From: Oscillospiraceae bacterium
GTDB taxonomy: Bacteria; Bacillota; Clostridia; Oscillospirales; Oscillospiraceae
DNA length: 6,053 nt
NCBI GenBank assembly: GCA_020025615.1
Contig: JAHHRT010000083.1
Coordinates: 1 to 6,053, forward strand
Direction: 5' to 3'
Made by a program: the position numbers and the translations under genes. Shown here one piece after another: positions 5,311 through 6,053 of the stretch. The notes below the pieces were generated by a model that had not been told where the DNA came from, did no database searches, and was given only the letters and a program-made list of their open reading frames with translations. How positions within the stretch are numbered: the first letter of the stretch is position 1; each line of letters begins with the position of its first letter.

Positions 5311-6053
5311 AATTTATCTCATGGAATGTAAACGGCCTGCGGGCCTGCGCCGGAAAGGGTTTCCGGGATTTCTTTGACAGTGCCGATGCCGACTTTTTCT
5401 GTCTCCAGGAAACCAAGCTCCAGGAGGGACAGATTCAGTTAGAGCTGCCCGGCTACGCTCAGTTCTGGAATTATGCCGAGAAAAAGGGCTATTCCGGCAC
5501 CGCAATTTTTGCCAAAGAAGCCCCGCTCTCTGTAACCCTGGGGGTCGGCGTTCCCGAGCTGGATACCGAAGGACGGCTCATCACCCTGGAATACCCTGAA
5601 TTCTATCTGGTCACCTGCTACACCCCCAACGCCCAGCAGGGACTTGCCCGAATCGACCATCGGCTCCGCTGGGATGAAGCCTTCCGGGAGCACCTCAAGA
5701 AGCTGGATGCGCAGAAGCCTGTCATCGTCTGCGGCGACCTGAACGTGGCTCACCAGGAAATCGACCTGAAAAACCCCAGCTCCAACCGGGGCAACGCCGG
5801 CTTCTCCGACGAGGAGCGAGAGAGCTTTTCCACGCTCCTGGACAGCGGCTTTACAGATTCTTTCCGCTTCCTGAATCCCGATGCCACCGGGGCCTACTCC
5901 TGGTGGAGCTACCGCTTTAACGCCCGGGCCAACAACGCAGGCTGGCGCATCGACTATTTTCTGGTGTCCAACCGTCTGGCAGAAAAGATTACCGCCACCC
6001 CCATTTATAAGGATGTGCTGGGTTCTGACCACTGCCCGGTGGGCCTGGAAATT
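5307..6053 (+). CDS. exoA: Exodeoxyribonuclease III / AP endonuclease, ExoA type (3' end beyond window)
   Basis: 249 codons are visible and run off the window; B. subtilis ExoA has about 252 residues, so only a few are missing. The enzyme cuts the phosphodiester bond 5' of abasic sites and has 3'-5' exonuclease activity, the step after a uracil glycosylase in base excision repair. All catalytic motifs of the exonuclease-endonuclease-phosphatase fold are present: N7 in SWNVNGLRA, E35 in CLQETK, Y105 in CYTPN, D144 and N146 in CGDLNVAHQEIDLKNP, SWWSYRFNARANNAGWRIDYF, and D241/H242 in GSDHCPV. Start is GTG, in a 4-nt GTGA overlap with the stop of the GerMN gene. It is at least the fifth gene of the operon, so its expression is probably tied to the two-component system. 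Confidence 0.97.
   Translation, partial: MKFISWNVNGLRACAGKGFRDFFDSADADFFCLQETKLQEGQIQLELPGYAQFWNYAEKKGYSGTAIFAKEAPLSVTLGVGVPELDTEGRLITLEYPEFYLVTCYTPNAQQGLARIDHRLRWDEAFREHLKKLDAQKPVIVCGDLNVAHQEIDLKNPSSNRGNAGFSDEERESFSTLLDSGFTDSFRFLNPDATGAYSWWSYRFNARANNAGWRIDYFLVSNRLAEKITATPIYKDVLGSDHCPVGLEI

Noticed and set aside
5439..6032. Minus-strand open frame of 197 codons antisense to exoA
   Set aside because: The plus frame is unmistakably ExoA; the antisense frame is a composition effect.

Overview
The window looks like chromosomal DNA from a low-to-mid GC Gram-positive anaerobe, most likely a Clostridia/Oscillospiraceae-type gut Firmicute. This rests on the Bacillus-like ExoA, the GerMN-domain protein, consensus SigA-type promoters, strong GGAGG ribosome sites, a moderately GC-rich composition (judged by eye) and a U discriminator on tRNA-Thr. 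The organism assignment is inference; no sequence search was possible. Nothing indicates a phage, insertion sequence, CRISPR array or plasmid.

Layout. Positions 4-79 (minus) hold a complete tRNA-Thr(CGU). A perfect TTGACA-17-TATAAT promoter reads into it from inside a 14-bp inverted repeat. Then come two minus-strand genes, a family 4 uracil-DNA glycosylase (142-708) and, upstream of it, a DacA-like peptidase S11 family membrane protein (711-2225). The 123-bp gap at 2226-2348 carries two promoters that face each other and overlap, plus an 18-bp palindrome. To the right is a tightly packed plus-strand operon: a membrane-anchored ComEA-like helix-hairpin-helix protein, an OmpR-type response regulator, a sensor histidine kinase, a membrane-anchored GerMN-domain protein, and an ExoA-type AP endonuclease cut by the window edge. 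Every junction in the two operons is a 2-4 nt gap or an overlap, and several ribosome sites lie inside the preceding coding sequence.

How the genes may fit together. The core is an envelope-sensing unit. The kinase, regulator and GerMN protein resemble in order the actinobacterial mtrA-mtrB-lpqB arrangement. Opposite them, sharing the control region, is a penicillin-binding-type protein whose three catalytic motifs are all altered (SxxK to TLTK, SxN to GAN, KTG to VTG), so it is probably a non-catalytic peptidoglycan-binding or scaffold protein. The distal gene of each operon is a base-excision-repair enzyme: the glycosylase makes abasic sites and the AP endonuclease cuts them.

The strongest leads are the probable pseudo-carboxypeptidase, the interlocked promoters with their palindrome, and the tRNA promoter embedded in a hairpin.
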